NCBI RefSeq assembly: GCF_019443445.1
Contig: NZ_CP080378.1
Span: forward strand, 1,550,001 to 1,614,000
Source of the DNA: Massilia sp. PAMC28688
GTDB lineage: Bacteria; Pseudomonadota; Gammaproteobacteria; Burkholderiales; Burkholderiaceae_D
Direction: 5' to 3'
Length of the DNA stretch: 64,000 nt
The notes beneath the pieces are model-generated. The model saw only the letters and a program-made list of their open reading frames with translations, searched no databases and was not told the origin of the DNA. The position numbers and the translations under genes were made by a program. This document shows positions 25,942 through 44,704 of the stretch, piece by piece; position 1 is the stretch's first letter, and each line of letters opens with the position of its first letter.

Positions 25942-27797
25942 ATCGGCATAGGGGGCAGCCCTGAAGGGCTGCTCCCCTGCCACACCACCCGGCATGCGGG
26001 TCCGCACCGGGCGGTTCGAATAGTTGAGGTCAGGACAGGCGGGGTACGCCAAGCCGGTCGAAGTAGGCAATCGTAAGGACCGTCTTCAACAACCGGTCCG
26101 CATTGCGCCACCAGCAACGGCTATTTGCCGCCACCGTCCGCGCCACTTGGGACGCGGCTCCAAGCTGGATCAGCTCCCGATACATGGTCTTGCCGCGTTT
26201 CCAGTGCTTGAGCTGGATCGCTCGCAGCCTGTGACGCAGCCATTCATCGAGTTCTCGCCAGATCTTGGGCGTCTCCGCCAACTTGAAGTATCCCTTCCAG
26301 CCAAGCATGTAGGTACGCAGCTTCTCGACGATCTGGCCCATACTGCGGCCCGCTGAGCGTCCAGTCAATTCACGGATGCGCTGCTTGAACGTTGCCAGCG
26401 GCTTTTCAGCGACCTTCAGTTTGACCACTTTCCCACGTGCCACCCACAGGCTGTAACCGAGGAACTTGCGACCGAAAGCACTGCCGACCGCGCTCTTGCT
26501 TTCGTTGACCACGAGGTGCAACTTGTCATAGAGGCGGCGCAGCAGCGCCATCACCCGCTCGCCAGCACGTTTACTGCAAACATAGACGTTCGCATCATCG
26601 GCGTAGCGTGCGAAGCAGTGACCGCGTCGTTCCAGTTCTTTATCCACTTCATCGAGCAGAACGTTGGCAAGCAGTGGAGACAGGGGGCCGCCTTGTGGCG
26701 TGCCCTCATGCCGCGCCTGCACCACGCCATGGTCCATGATGCCGCTGTTCAGATAGGCACGAACCAGACGGATCACTCCGGTGTCGTCGATGCGTTTCCT
26801 TAGGCGGTCGATCAGGATGTCATGGTTGACCCGGTCAAAGAACTTCGACAGGTCCACATCCACCACGGTCCTGCGTCCCGATTGGACATATGCTTTGGCG
26901 GCAAGTACCGCATCCTGCGCACGCCGGCCCGGACGGAAGCCGTAGCTGTGCTCGCTAAATGTGGGATCAAGAATCGGTTGTAGCACTTGGAGCAGTGCCT
27001 GCTGGATCAGCCGATCCGTCACCGTCGGGATGCCAAGCTCACGCTCGCCACCGTCGGGTTTGGGGATCGTCACCCTGCGTACCGGGCTAGGCCGGTACGT
27101 CCCTGCCAGCAATTGTTCACGTATCTCCGGCCAAGCCACGGCCAGATAGCGAGAGGTTTCGTCGATATCCCGACCATCCACCCCGGCCGCGCCCTTGTTG
27201 GCGCGCACACGTTTGAACGCCTGCAGCAGGTTTTCTCTTCTCAACGCTGCGCGCAGCAGCATTGATCCTGCGTCTCCTGACACATGTCGCGGGCAACAAG
27301 CTTCGTCGCTGGAAGTTGCGGCCAGAGCTTCACCCTGACGTACGGCCTCCCGCCCCGCCTTCGCGGACATCTGACGCATTGCCTGTCGCATCGACATGTC
27401 GGATAACACTCCTACTCGTTCGGTCCTTCGTTAGCGGGGTCGAGCCTTCCCGGCGCTACCACCAACTACTATGACCTCTGCTGAGACCCTGCTACGGCAA
27501 TGCCGCCGTCCTTTCAGACGTGAGGCAGGGCGTCCCCAGGTAAGGGCCGCACTCCTTCACCACACAGCCGCCGCATCTACGCCGCCTCGCCTTGACCACA
27601 AGAGCTTCGCGGTTTGTGGCCCGCTCGCCCTGCTCGGCAGCGCCTTCTATGCGATTCTTGTCCATCGGCTCATGATTTACGATTCACGCTTCCTCCCCAC
27701 GGTCGATTACTCTTCCGCAGTTGCGCTTCACTTCGCTCGCTGTGGTCAGCTCGCGGCGGGACTTTCACCCACAGGAGTGCGCCCATGCTGGGCGCAC
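25942..27797 (-). mobile_element. Group II intron, class C type
   Basis: The intron RNA begins GTGCGCCC at 27797 and ends CTATGCCGAT at about 25942. Domain V is visible near 25975-26015: GAACCGCCCGGTGCGG with its complementary GCATGCCGGGTGGT. Domain VI precedes the 3' end. The region 27398-27797 is the folded 5' RNA. The 5' exon is an intrinsic terminator hairpin, the typical insertion site of class C introns. The encoded reverse transcriptase lacks a visible endonuclease domain, also as in that class. Boundaries are good to a few bases. Confidence 0.85.
26030..27397 (-). CDS. ltrA: Group II intron reverse transcriptase/maturase
   Basis: A 455-residue intron-encoded protein. RT motifs appear in order: RANKGAAGVDG, RRVTIPKPDGGERELGIP, YGFRPGRRAQDAV, VVDVDLSKFFDRVNHD, GTPQGGPLSPLLANVLLDE and the catalytic FARYADDANVY (about residue 210). 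The maturase domain X follows (LRTYMLGWKGYFKL). No C-terminal HNH endonuclease is present. ATG 27397 with AGGAG upstream is preferred over GTG 27409. Confidence 0.92.
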   Translation of the reverse strand: MSMRQAMRQMSAKAGREAVRQGEALAATSSDEACCPRHVSGDAGSMLLRAALRRENLLQAFKRVRANKGAAGVDGRDIDETSRYLAVAWPEIREQLLAGTYRPSPVRRVTIPKPDGGERELGIPTVTDRLIQQALLQVLQPILDPTFSEHSYGFRPGRRAQDAVLAAKAYVQSGRRTVVDVDLSKFFDRVNHDILIDRLRKRIDDTGVIRLVRAYLNSGIMDHGVVQARHEGTPQGGPLSPLLANVLLDEVDKELERRGHCFARYADDANVYVCSKRAGERVMALLRRLYDKLHLVVNESKSAVGSAFGRKFLGYSLWVARGKVVKLKVAEKPLATFKQRIRELTGRSAGRSMGQIVEKLRTYMLGWKGYFKLAETPKIWRELDEWLRHRLRAIQLKHWKRGKTMYRELIQLGAASQVARTVAANSRCWWRNADRLLKTVLTIAYFDRLGVPRLS

Positions 27798-27800
27798 CAC

Positions 27801-27838
27801 AAAAAAACGGCACCGGGATCTCTCCTCGGTGCCGTTTT
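27801..27838 (-). terminator. rpoC terminator and intron insertion site
   Basis: An 8-base stem CGGCACCG / CGGTGCCG with a T-run on the minus strand, 20 bases past the rpoC stop. The intron starts three bases beyond the T-run. Confidence 0.9.
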
Positions 27839-27857
27839 CATTTGCGCTGAAAGCTGA

Positions 27858-32090
<4,233 letters not shown>

Positions 32091-32213
32091 GTATCACTCC
32101 AGGTGATTAAATTGCTTAAAACCGGGGTGACCACTTGCGTGGTCATCACCCTAGTGCTGGTCTGATCAGTTGAGGACCGACCAGGAAACCTGGTCCGTCC
32201 CGCAACTTGTTAG

Positions 32214-36320
<4,107 letters not shown>

Positions 36321-36492
36321 GGACACTCCGTGAGTGACAGAAAGGATGAGAATTCAGGAATTGCCAGTGCGAGCCACCACACGCAAGGCCTCAAGTCTCG
36401 AACTTCCACGTCAAGGTGATAAGAAGAACTGCAAATACTGCCGCCTGCAACTTAAGGACGGCTTTAATTCGGTACTTATACGACAGGGACGA

Positions 36493-36546
36493 CAAAAGAG
36501 CCAAAGCCGCATCCCCGCCCTTTCGGGAGGGGACCGCAAGCTTTGA
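36493..36546 (-). promoter_or_regulatory. rplL-rpoB intergenic hairpin (attenuator or processing site)
   Basis: On the minus strand CAAAGC...GCGG TCCCC TCCCGAAAGGG pairs with GGGGATGCGGCTTTG, followed by CTCTTTT. A partial terminator at this place lowers rpoBC expression relative to the ribosomal genes in many bacteria; RNase III cleavage is the alternative. Which applies here cannot be seen. Confidence 0.65.
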
Positions 36547-36578
36547 CTCCGGCGCGAAACGTTGCGCCAACTACTGAA

Positions 36579-36956
36579 TTACTTGATTTCGGCTTTCGCG
36601 CCAGCTTCTTCCAGCTTCTTCTTGCCGGCTTCTGCGTCTGCTTTCGAAATTGCTTCTTTGACGGTCTTCGGTGCGCCATCGACCAGATCCTTGGCTTCTT
36701 TCAGGCCCAGACCGGTGATTTCGCGAACTGCCTTGATGACGCCAACCTTGTTCGCGCCGAAGTCGGCCAGAACCAGGTTGAATTCGGTCTGCTCTTCAGC
36801 AGCTGCTGCAGGACCTGCACCAGCGCCGCCGCCAGCAACTGCTACTGCAGCAGCCGATACGCCGAACTTTTCTTCGAATGCCTTGACCAGGTCGTTGAGG
36901 TCCATTACGGACATTTCGCCAACTGCTGCCAGGATGTCGTCTTTGCTAATTGCCAT
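36579..36956 (-). CDS. rplL: Ribosomal protein L7/L12
   Basis: 125 residues. The N-terminal dimerisation part ([19 protein letters not shown]), an Ala/Gly hinge (about 38-52) and the C-terminal factor-binding domain with the [15 protein letters not shown] stretch are intact. It forms the L10-bound stalk that recruits translational GTPases such as EF-Tu, coded in the same block. Confidence 0.98.
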   Translation of the reverse strand: MAISKDDILAAVGEMSVMDLNDLVKAFEEKFGVSAAAVAVAGGGAGAGPAAAAEEQTEFNLVLADFGANKVGVIKAVREITGLGLKEAKDLVDGAPKTVKEAISKADAEAGKKKLEEAGAKAEIK

Positions 36957-37054
36957 TTGAAACTCCAGTTATTTACTTGAGGACTGGCCAGCTTGCTGGA
37001 CCGGCCCTGCAATATGTGTATAAGGTTGGTATTGACTAAAAAAGCGGCAGTGGC

Positions 37055-37591
37055 TTAAGCCGCTGCTGGGGCTTCTTCTGCTGGTGCTTCTGCAGGAGCG
37101 GCGCCTTCGCCTTTTTTGGCTGCCAGAGCAGCCAGACCACGTGCAAAGCTCGATACCGGCGTCAGCATCAGACCCATGATCTGGGCGATGAGGACTTCGC
37201 GGGAAGGAATGCTTGCCAACGCGGAAACAGCTTCTTTATCAAGCTGCTTGCCTGCGTAGTTACCTGCCTTGATGACCAGCATGTTGTTGGTTTTTGCAAA
37301 GTCATTGATGACTTTAGCAGCAGCAACAGCATCGTCCGAGATCGAGTAGATCAGCGGGCCGGTCATGGAATCGGCGAGGGCGGCAAACTGCGTACCTTCA
37401 ACAGACTTGCGCGCCAGCGTGTTCTTCAGAACACGCAGGTACACACCCTGGGTACGCGCTTTGGCACGAAGTTGCGTCAAGTGACCAACCTGGATGCCAC
37501 GATATTCGGCCACGACGATCGTTTGCGCAGTTGCTACTTTTGCGGAAACTTCGGCGACGACGGCCTTTTTGTCATTCAGATTGAGACCCAC
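37055..37591 (-). CDS. rplJ: Ribosomal protein L10
   Basis: 178 residues. The N-terminal rRNA-binding region ([35 protein letters not shown]) and the C-terminal helix that binds L7/L12 dimers are visible, plus an Ala/Glu/Pro-rich tail. The start is GTG 37591 directly behind AGGAGG; longer frames upstream run through the leader RNA and are not plausible. Confidence 0.97.
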   Translation of the reverse strand: MGLNLNDKKAVVAEVSAKVATAQTIVVAEYRGIQVGHLTQLRAKARTQGVYLRVLKNTLARKSVEGTQFAALADSMTGPLIYSISDDAVAAAKVINDFAKTNNMLVIKAGNYAGKQLDKEAVSALASIPSREVLIAQIMGLMLTPVSSFARGLAALAAKKGEGAAPAEAPAEEAPAAA

Positions 37592-37857
37592 GGTCAACCT
37601 CCTAAAATGATGCGCGGCAAATGCCTTGCATCGGTTCGAACAACGGCGTCCGACGTTTAGAAGTACAACTGAGCGGATGAATTCACGCAGCGGGACTAAC
37701 AAAACATGCTCGGGTTCACCATCTGCGTTGGGTGGCGTATTAACCTCCGGCCTGCCTGCTGCCTTTGGCCCAACGGTCTTTGATTGTCTGCCCGGCCTTG
37801 CAGCCGGACATCCCAAAGATTCGCCACGGCTTGTTCAGCCGTGGACTTGATTCTGTA
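37592..37857 (-). promoter_or_regulatory. Probable rplJ leader (L10 autoregulatory RNA)
   Basis: 266 bases between rplA and rplJ. On the minus strand there is an 8-base hairpin CCACGGCT / AGCCGTGG near 37824-37844 and a second GC-rich stem with GTCCGGCTGC / GGCCGGGCAGAC. In most bacteria this leader binds the L10-L12 complex to repress translation. Position and structure fit; the binding motif itself was not proven by eye. Confidence 0.6.
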
Positions 37858-38556
37858 TTACTGGGCTGCCAGCGAAGCCTGGTCAACACGGACGCCTGCG
37901 CCCATGGTCGACGAGATCGCTACTTTGCGCAGGTACACGCCCTTCGACGTTGCCGGCTTGGCCTTGTTGAGCGCTTCGATCAGCGCCAGCAGGTTGGCCT
38001 TGAGGGCGGCGTCGTCAAACGACTTGCGGCCGATGGTCGCGTGGATGATACCTGCCTTGTCGGTACGGTACTGCACCTGACCAGCCTTGGCATTCTTGAC
38101 GGCGGTAGCCACGTCAGGCGTCACGGTGCCGACCTTCGGGTTAGGCATCAGGCCACGTGGGCCCAGTACCTGGCCGAGGGTACCGACGATACGCATGGTG
38201 TCTGGCGAAGCGATAACGATATCGAAAGGCATGTCGCCGCCCTTGATACGCTCTGCCAGGTCTTCCATGCCGACGATGTCGGCGCCGGCGGCTTTGGCCT
38301 GCTCAGCCTTTTCACCGGTGGCGAAAACGGCAACGCGCACTTCCTTGCCGGTGCCCGAAGGCAGCACGACGGAACCGCGCACAACCTGGTCCGACTTCTT
38401 CGGATCCACGCCCAGCTGCACCGAGACGTCGATCGACTCGTTGAACTTGGCGGTTGCGAATTCTTTTACCAGAGCCACTGCATTGTCAAAGCCGTAGGCC
38501 TTGTTGCGGTCAACCTTGGCCTTGATTGCCTTGACGCGTTTGGAAAGCTTAGCCAT
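37858..38556 (-). CDS. rplA: Ribosomal protein L1
   Basis: 232 residues, complete. Typical stretches are [38 protein letters not shown] and [16 protein letters not shown]1 forms the mobile stalk near the E site and represses its own operon. Its ATG shares one base with the rplK stop (TAATG). Confidence 0.98.
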   Translation of the reverse strand: MAKLSKRVKAIKAKVDRNKAYGFDNAVALVKEFATAKFNESIDVSVQLGVDPKKSDQVVRGSVVLPSGTGKEVRVAVFATGEKAEQAKAAGADIVGMEDLAERIKGGDMPFDIVIASPDTMRIVGTLGQVLGPRGLMPNPKVGTVTPDVATAVKNAKAGQVQYRTDKAGIIHATIGRKSFDDAALKANLLALIEALNKAKPATSKGVYLRKVAISSTMGAGVRVDQASLAAQ

Positions 38557-38987
38557 TACATCCCCTCTACCGTGATGCCAATCGAACGAGCGGAACCGGC
38601 GATGATGCGCACTGCAGCATCCATGTCGGCAGCGGTCAGATCCGGCTGTTTGATTTTTGCGATTTCTTCCGCCTGGGCGCGGGTCAGCTTGCCGACCTTG
38701 CTCGTGTGCGGGGTTGGCGAACCCTTGGTGATGCCGGCGAACTTCTTGATCAGGTAGGTCGCTGGAGGGGTCTTCATCACGAAGGTGAAGGACTTGTCCG
38801 CGAAAGCCGTGATCACGACCGGAATCGGCATGCCTGGCTCCTGGCCCTGGGTCTGGGCGTTGAACGCCTTGCAGAATTCCATGATGTTCAGGCCGCGCTG
38901 ACCCAGTGCTGGGCCGATCGGTGGGGATGGGTTTGCTTTACCAGCTGGCACTTGCAGCTTGATAAAACCAATGATTTTCTTTGCCAT
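38556..38987 (-). CDS. rplK: Ribosomal protein L11
   Basis: 143 residues, complete. [20 protein letters not shown] and the C-terminal RNA-binding part ([19 protein letters not shown], in pieces) are typical. It binds the 23S GTPase centre. It is the first gene of the rplKA pair and overlaps rplA by one base. Confidence 0.98.
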   Translation of the reverse strand: MAKKIIGFIKLQVPAGKANPSPPIGPALGQRGLNIMEFCKAFNAQTQGQEPGMPIPVVITAFADKSFTFVMKTPPATYLIKKFAGITKGSPTPHTSKVGKLTRAQAEEIAKIKQPDLTAADMDAAVRIIAGSARSIGITVEGM

Positions 38988-39100
38988 GATGGCTCCTGTC
39001 AGTATGAGTAGTAGCGCCCCGCCGGGTGAAACATGGCAGGGCTCCTCTTACCGGATATCGCTGAGACTGCGTGCGGCGCTCCGGATCGGCGCTGAAAACC

Positions 39101-39724
39101 TTACACCTTTTCGACCTGCCCGAATTCCAGCTCCACCGGGGTGGCGCGGCCGAAAATGGTGACCGAGACGCGGACCTTGGCTTTCTCGTAATTGACTTCT
39201 TCGACATTGCCGGAGAAATCGGTGAACGGGCCATCCTTGATACGCACTTGCTCGCCCACTTCGTACAGCACTTTCGGGCGGGGCTTCTCGACACCTTCCT
39301 GCATCTGCTGCATGATCTTGTCGATCTCGCGCGCAGGAATCGGGGTCGGCTTGTTGCTCTTGCCACCGATAAAGCCGGTGACCTTGCTCGTGTTCTTGAC
39401 CAGGTGCCAGGTCTCGTCCGTCATTTCCATTTCAACCAGGACATAGCCCGGGAAGAAACGACGCTCGGTCACCGAACGCTGGCCGTTTTTCGACTCAACC
39501 ACTTCTTCGACCGGGACCAGGATCTGGCCAAACTGGTCTTGCATGCCAGCGCGTTCGATGCGCTCGGTCAGGGCGCGCATGACGCTCTTTTCCATGCCGG
39601 AATAAGCGTGCACGACGTACCAGCGTTTGTTGCTGACCGGGACGCTCACTGCCGGTGCGGCAGCTGCATCAACCAGACCTTGCGCGGGATTGCCGGCCGC
39701 ACCTTCTTCAACGTTGTCACTCAT
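39101..39724 (-). CDS. nusG: Transcription elongation/antitermination factor NusG
   Basis: 207 residues. The NGN domain ([14 protein letters not shown], about 33-46; [12 protein letters not shown], about 88-99) and the C-terminal KOW domain ([18 protein letters not shown]) are complete. The N-terminal extension of about 30 Ala/Val/Asp residues is longer than in Escherichia coli but usual in betaproteobacteria. It couples RNA polymerase to Rho and the ribosome. Confidence 0.97.
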   Translation of the reverse strand: MSDNVEEGAAGNPAQGLVDAAAAPAVSVPVSNKRWYVVHAYSGMEKSVMRALTERIERAGMQDQFGQILVPVEEVVESKNGQRSVTERRFFPGYVLVEMEMTDETWHLVKNTSKVTGFIGGKSNKPTPIPAREIDKIMQQMQEGVEKPRPKVLYEVGEQVRIKDGPFTDFSGNVEEVNYEKAKVRVSVTIFGRATPVELEFGQVEKV

Positions 39725-39725
39725 T

Positions 39726-40112
39726 CTATTTCCAATCCAGAATCAGGTTGTACAGGACAAACTGAATCGCCTGGTCCGTGAGCCACAAGAACAGCGCCAT
39801 GACGGCAACGAAGGCGAACACGATCATGGTGATCTGGCGCGCTTCCTTGCCGGTGGGCCAGACGACCTTTTTGGTCTCGCGTACGGCTTCCTTGGCGAAA
39901 TTGAGGAAATCGCGGCCCGACGAGGACGTCCACAAAATCAGCACGGCAATAGCCAAACCAGCCACCAGTGCACCTGCGCACATGTAAGCTGGTTTGTTCA
40001 AGCCCTTCAGGTAGAAAAACCCGACGACGCCTGCAATCGCGGCAACGATGGCCAGCGCGATCTTGATCTTGTCGTTCGACGTGCTGACAGTTTGCACGGA
40101 TTGATTAGACAT
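39726..40112 (-). CDS. secE: Preprotein translocase subunit SecE
   Basis: 128 residues, the three-helix form found in proteobacteria (about 15-33, 42-60 and 95-118). The conserved cytoplasmic block [20 protein letters not shown] precedes the last helix. It clamps SecY. There is one base between its stop and the nusG start, so the pair is cotranscribed. Confidence 0.96.
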   Translation of the reverse strand: MSNQSVQTVSTSNDKIKIALAIVAAIAGVVGFFYLKGLNKPAYMCAGALVAGLAIAVLILWTSSSGRDFLNFAKEAVRETKKVVWPTGKEARQITMIVFAFVAVMALFLWLTDQAIQFVLYNLILDWK

Positions 40113-40146
40113 ACGTTTTTACTTTCGGTGCCCTGCACCAGAACGG

Positions 40147-40222
40147 TGGCAGGGACGGAGGGCATCGAACCCCCAACCTTCGGTTTTGGAGACCGACGCT
40201 CTGCCAATTGAGCTACGTCCCT
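40147..40222 (-). tRNA. tRNA-Trp (CCA)
   Basis: A 76-base tRNA with encoded GCCA tail. The acceptor stem AGGGACG / CGTCCCT, T-arm GGTTCGATGCC and anticodon CCA in CTCCAAA are all plain. It lies between tuf and secE, its usual place. Confidence 0.96.
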
Positions 40223-40290
40223 ACGTAAAACTTCAGTGGAATCGACTATTCTAGCACCAGGCACGCGCCCGGGCAAGTAGTGATTTCAGA

Positions 40291-40314
40291 GGGGAGCGCC
40301 TTGCAGCGCTCCCC
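40291..40314 (-). terminator. Possible terminator or processing hairpin after tuf
   Basis: A perfect 9-base stem GGGGAGCGC / GCGCTCCCC with a 6-base loop, 11 bases past the tuf stop. The following minus-strand sequence has only a weak T-run, so it may be partial, allowing read-through to tRNA-Trp. Confidence 0.5.
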
Positions 40315-40325
40315 CGGTACTGCAA

Positions 40326-41528
<1,203 letters not shown>

Positions 41529-41626
41529 TTTAGACTCCTAACGATTTTTGATAATTCCCAGGCACGTCACGTGACGCTCCAGCCTGACTATGTTGAGATT
41601 ACTGCCGACCAGCTGATACTAAATTC

Positions 41627-41701
<75 letters not shown>

Positions 41702-41731
41702 TAATTTGATGCGATATGTCTGCGAAAAACC

Positions 41732-41805
41732 TGGAGCGGGTGAAGGGAATCGAACCCTCGTCGTAAGCTTGGAAGGCTTCTGCTCTACCATTGAGCTACA
41801 CCCGC
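41732..41805 (-). tRNA. tRNA-Gly (TCC)
   Basis: A 74-base tRNA with encoded CCA. Acceptor stem GCGGGTG / CACCCGC, anticodon TCC in CTTCCAAG and T-arm GTTCGATTC are visible. Confidence 0.95.
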
Positions 41806-41850
41806 GAGGACACTTCTTTTTTCACCTGCTGCAACTTTCCCGCAACAACT

Positions 41851-41935
<85 letters not shown>

Positions 41936-42369
41936 GCGAGGAACCGCAGAGTATGAAGCAAGCACAAATAACTGTCAACTTTATTTGCCCGGTGTTTTGA
42001 GCAGAAGCGTTGACGTCTTGCTTCGGGGCGTGATTGTAGCGGAAGGGAGAATGGAAGTGCAAGGGCCAAACGGCGGAAAAGCCAATCTTTTTGCATTCCC
42101 CTTATCGGCTCGCGAGGGCGTGCTACCTGGCTAGTGTTTCATGGGCCGGCGCGAAGGCGCGGCAGGGCGCCGGCGCCCCAGGACCTGTTCACTGCGCGGG
42201 AAGCGGCACCGCTTCGGCCGACCCGGTGTCGGCAATATTTACATCCGGCGCCCGCTGAATATGTCAGAAACTGCAACCTGTTGAAAAATATAAAGTTTTC
42301 ACACCGGCACAGTTATTGCTGAATTGCCAGCGCTGCAACCCCTAAAACAACTACACCAGGATCCTGAAA
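41936..42369. other. Intergenic region, divergent
   Basis: 434 bases between tRNA-Tyr and the PEP-CTERM gene. It holds the tRNA promoter at 41950-41978 and, near 42140-42180, a GC-rich region of palindromic GGCGCCGGCGCC-like sequence. I see no open frame with a ribosome binding site. Confidence 0.6.
41950..41978 (-). promoter_or_regulatory. Sigma-70 promoter of the tRNA-tuf unit
   Basis: On the minus strand a consensus TTGACA (-35) is followed after exactly 17 bases by CATACT (-10), close upstream of tRNA-Tyr. It fits a strong housekeeping promoter. Confidence 0.8.
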
Positions 42370-43083
42370 ATGTTCAATATCAAGAAAAGCATCATCGCCG
42401 CGTCGCTGGCGTTTGCCGGCCTGACCGCGGCCGGTTCGGCCGCTGCCGATGTGATCGGCCTGTACGGCAGCAACAACAACGATGCCATTATTTCCTTCCT
42501 GACCGCGAACGGGCACACCGCCTATAACCTGGGCGGCCTCGATGCTGGCAGTCTCGGTGGGGTCGATGCCGTCATGCTGCTGCGCACCGATGGCAACGCT
42601 TCGCTGGCCAACTTTGTCCAGAACGGCGGCATGCTGATTACCGAATGGAGTGGCGCGACCTTCGGCATGGGCCTGCTGGGCGGCACCGCATCGCAGGTGG
42701 GCTATGTTGGCACCGATACGCCAATCACCTTTACCGCTGCAGGTACCGGCGCCGGCCTGTCCACCGGCCTGGGTACCTCCTACGCGGGCGGCCCCGGTAC
42801 GGAGTTTTTCTACAACATTGGTTCGCTCGGCACCGCTACCCAGTTCGCCACCCGTCCTGGCGACCTGACTGCCATCGCCGGCGGCAAGGTCGGCGCCGGC
42901 TATGTCTACGTGAACGCCTATGACTGGGCCGACACTGCCATCACTGCCAGCACCCAGACCCTGCTGCTGAACGAACTGGCCAACCGCGGCGCCATTGAAG
43001 AAGTGCCCGAGCCGGCATCGATCGCCCTGTTCGGCCTGGCCCTGGCCGGCCTGACGGCGCGCCGCAAGAGCGCAAAGAAGTAA
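42370..43083 (+). CDS. PEP-CTERM sorting-domain protein
   Basis: A 237-residue exported protein. It has a signal peptide (about 1-26, SAAA|D) and at the C-terminus the PEP-CTERM signal: VPEPASIALFGLALAG (about 212-227) followed by a basic RRK tail. The signal directs cleavage by exosortase (XrtB/EpsH type) and surface display, usually with exopolysaccharide. The middle part is Gly/Ala/Thr-rich, with a pattern (FVQNGGMLITEW) like a glutamine-amidotransferase or ThuA-like fold; that is tentative. ATG 42370 has AGGATCCTG upstream. Confidence 0.88.
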   Translation: MFNIKKSIIAASLAFAGLTAAGSAAADVIGLYGSNNNDAIISFLTANGHTAYNLGGLDAGSLGGVDAVMLLRTDGNASLANFVQNGGMLITEWSGATFGMGLLGGTASQVGYVGTDTPITFTAAGTGAGLSTGLGTSYAGGPGTEFFYNIGSLGTATQFATRPGDLTAIAGGKVGAGYVYVNAYDWADTAITASTQTLLLNELANRGAIEEVPEPASIALFGLALAGLTARRKSAKK

Positions 43084-43106
43084 CTCACCGCCCGCCCTGC
43101 GGTAAC

Positions 43107-43143
43107 AAAAGCGGACTCACGCAAGGCGTCGGTCCGTTTTTTT
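43107..43143 (+). terminator. Intrinsic terminator after PEP-CTERM gene
   Basis: A short stem CGGAC / GTCCG with a 15-base loop followed by seven T residues. The stem is weak; the T-run is good. Confidence 0.55.
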
Positions 43144-43164
43144 CCGCCGGCCGGCGCTGCCGGC

Positions 43165-44694
43165 TCAGGGCGCCAGCGCGGCCAGGACCTGTCCCTTGAG
43201 CGCCTTGATCAGCGAAGTCTCGTCGGGCGGCACGCCCTCCGGCGCGGCGCTCTTGCGGTCGGCATAGAACAATCCCAGCTGCACTTTTCCCACCACCAGG
43301 GGCAGCACGATGAAGCTGCGCGCGTCCGGCAGCAAGGCCTTGTGCCAGGCCGGTACCAGGTCGCGGATCTTCTGGGTGGAAGCGTCCGAGATCATCAGGT
43401 CCGCATCATTTTCCATGGCCAGGTGAAACAGGTCGCGCGCCGAGGTGGCGGGAAAGGCAAAGCCTTGCATCAGCGGCTGGTGATTTTCGCCAAATGCCAG
43501 TCGCGCCCGGTACTGCCCGCTGCGCGCATCCTTTAGGCACACGGTGGCAAAGCGAAACCCCATGCTGGTGTAAAGCGTTTCGAGCACCGCGAAGATCAGT
43601 TCATTGACGCGGCTCTTGCCCGAGGCGCGCATCTGGGTGACATCCTGCACCCCGGCCAGCAACAGTTCGCGCGCATTGAGCGGCTTGCCGCTCGGGTGAC
43701 AGCCACCCTCCCCGTCATCGCCCCCCATGGTGGCCAGCAGCAGCACATTGGGCAGGCCCTCGTGTTCGGGCGCCGGGTCGAAGCGCGTCTGCGGCTGCAT
43801 GTTCATGCTCTGCAGCAGGCCCGCCATTTCATTCTTGACCGTTTCCAGCAGTTCGCCCATCTGCCCCGCATCGAGGTTGAGCGAAAGTCCATAGCGCTGC
43901 TGCATGGCGCGAAACTCGCTGCTGCGCAGCGGGTCGCCCGCGCGCGCCAGCAGGCGCGCGGCCTCGACCGCAAACGAGGCCACCTGGCGCATCCATTCAC
44001 CGCGGTTGGCCGGCACCTTGAGCGTGCCTGCCGGCAGGGGCGAGAGCGAACGCACGATCACTTCCGGCAGCTTCCATTCGCTCATCACCGCCTCCGACAG
44101 GGTGTCGTAGGTGCAACCGAGGATCATCTGCGAGGCCTGCGCCGCACTGTGCTGGCCGCTGGCGACCAGGGCATTGATTTCGCGGTAGCGCGCGTGTTCG
44201 TGCGAGGCCACCAGCAGCGGCCCCAGGTTCTTGAACAGCGACCCGATCGATGCTTCCTCGGCACCCTGGTAAAAGCTGTGGCGCGCCATTTCCCGCCCTA
44301 CCAGGCTGGCGCACAGGGCCGCCTCCAGTTCCACCCGCACGCTCTGCTCGTGTTCGCTGTTGCCCAGCGCGTCCACCAGCAGCATGGCCAGCGCCGTGGT
44401 CTTGACGTTGTCAAAGCCCAGCAGTGAGATGGCGCGCGAAATGGTGGTGACGTTGTTGCCGCTTGCCGTGCGGTAGTTGGCGGTATTGGACAGGCGCAGG
44501 ATGCGCTGGGTCAGCGCGGCGTCGCCCAGCACATAGTACGCCAGGTCATGCGTGCCCTGGTCGTCGGAACTGGCCATCTGCACCACTTGGGCGATCGAGG
44601 CGCCGAGCGCGAACATGGCGTCATCGCCGCACACCTTGCTGAGCAGGCCGGCGCGGACCTTGCGCGTTTCCTGGCTGGTGGAAGGGGCAACCAT
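43165..44694 (-). CDS. HDOD-domain protein
   Basis: 509 residues. The N-terminal HDOD domain (about 25-235) shows LAYYVLGDAALTQRILRLSN and the typical ISRAISLLGFDNVK block. The HD residues of true phosphohydrolases are not preserved, as usual in HDOD proteins. The C-terminal part (about 340-500) looks like a GAF-type sensory domain. HDOD proteins act in signalling, motility and biofilm control. It starts 10 bases after the stop of the receiver-TPR gene and is probably cotranscribed. Confidence 0.82.
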   Translation of the reverse strand: MVAPSTSQETRKVRAGLLSKVCGDDAMFALGASIAQVVQMASSDDQGTHDLAYYVLGDAALTQRILRLSNTANYRTASGNNVTTISRAISLLGFDNVKTTALAMLLVDALGNSEHEQSVRVELEAALCASLVGREMARHSFYQGAEEASIGSLFKNLGPLLVASHEHARYREINALVASGQHSAAQASQMILGCTYDTLSEAVMSEWKLPEVIVRSLSPLPAGTLKVPANRGEWMRQVASFAVEAARLLARAGDPLRSSEFRAMQQRYGLSLNLDAGQMGELLETVKNEMAGLLQSMNMQPQTRFDPAPEHEGLPNVLLLATMGGDDGEGGCHPSGKPLNARELLLAGVQDVTQMRASGKSRVNELIFAVLETLYTSMGFRFATVCLKDARSGQYRARLAFGENHQPLMQGFAFPATSARDLFHLAMENDADLMISDASTQKIRDLVPAWHKALLPDARSFIVLPLVVGKVQLGLFYADRKSAAPEGVPPDETSLIKALKGQVLAALAP

Positions 44695-44704
44695 CGGATG
44701 CGGG

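Noticed and set aside
37592..37816. Longer rplJ reading frame through the leader
   Set aside because: The translation is unlike L10, and GTG 37591 sits directly behind a perfect AGGAGG.
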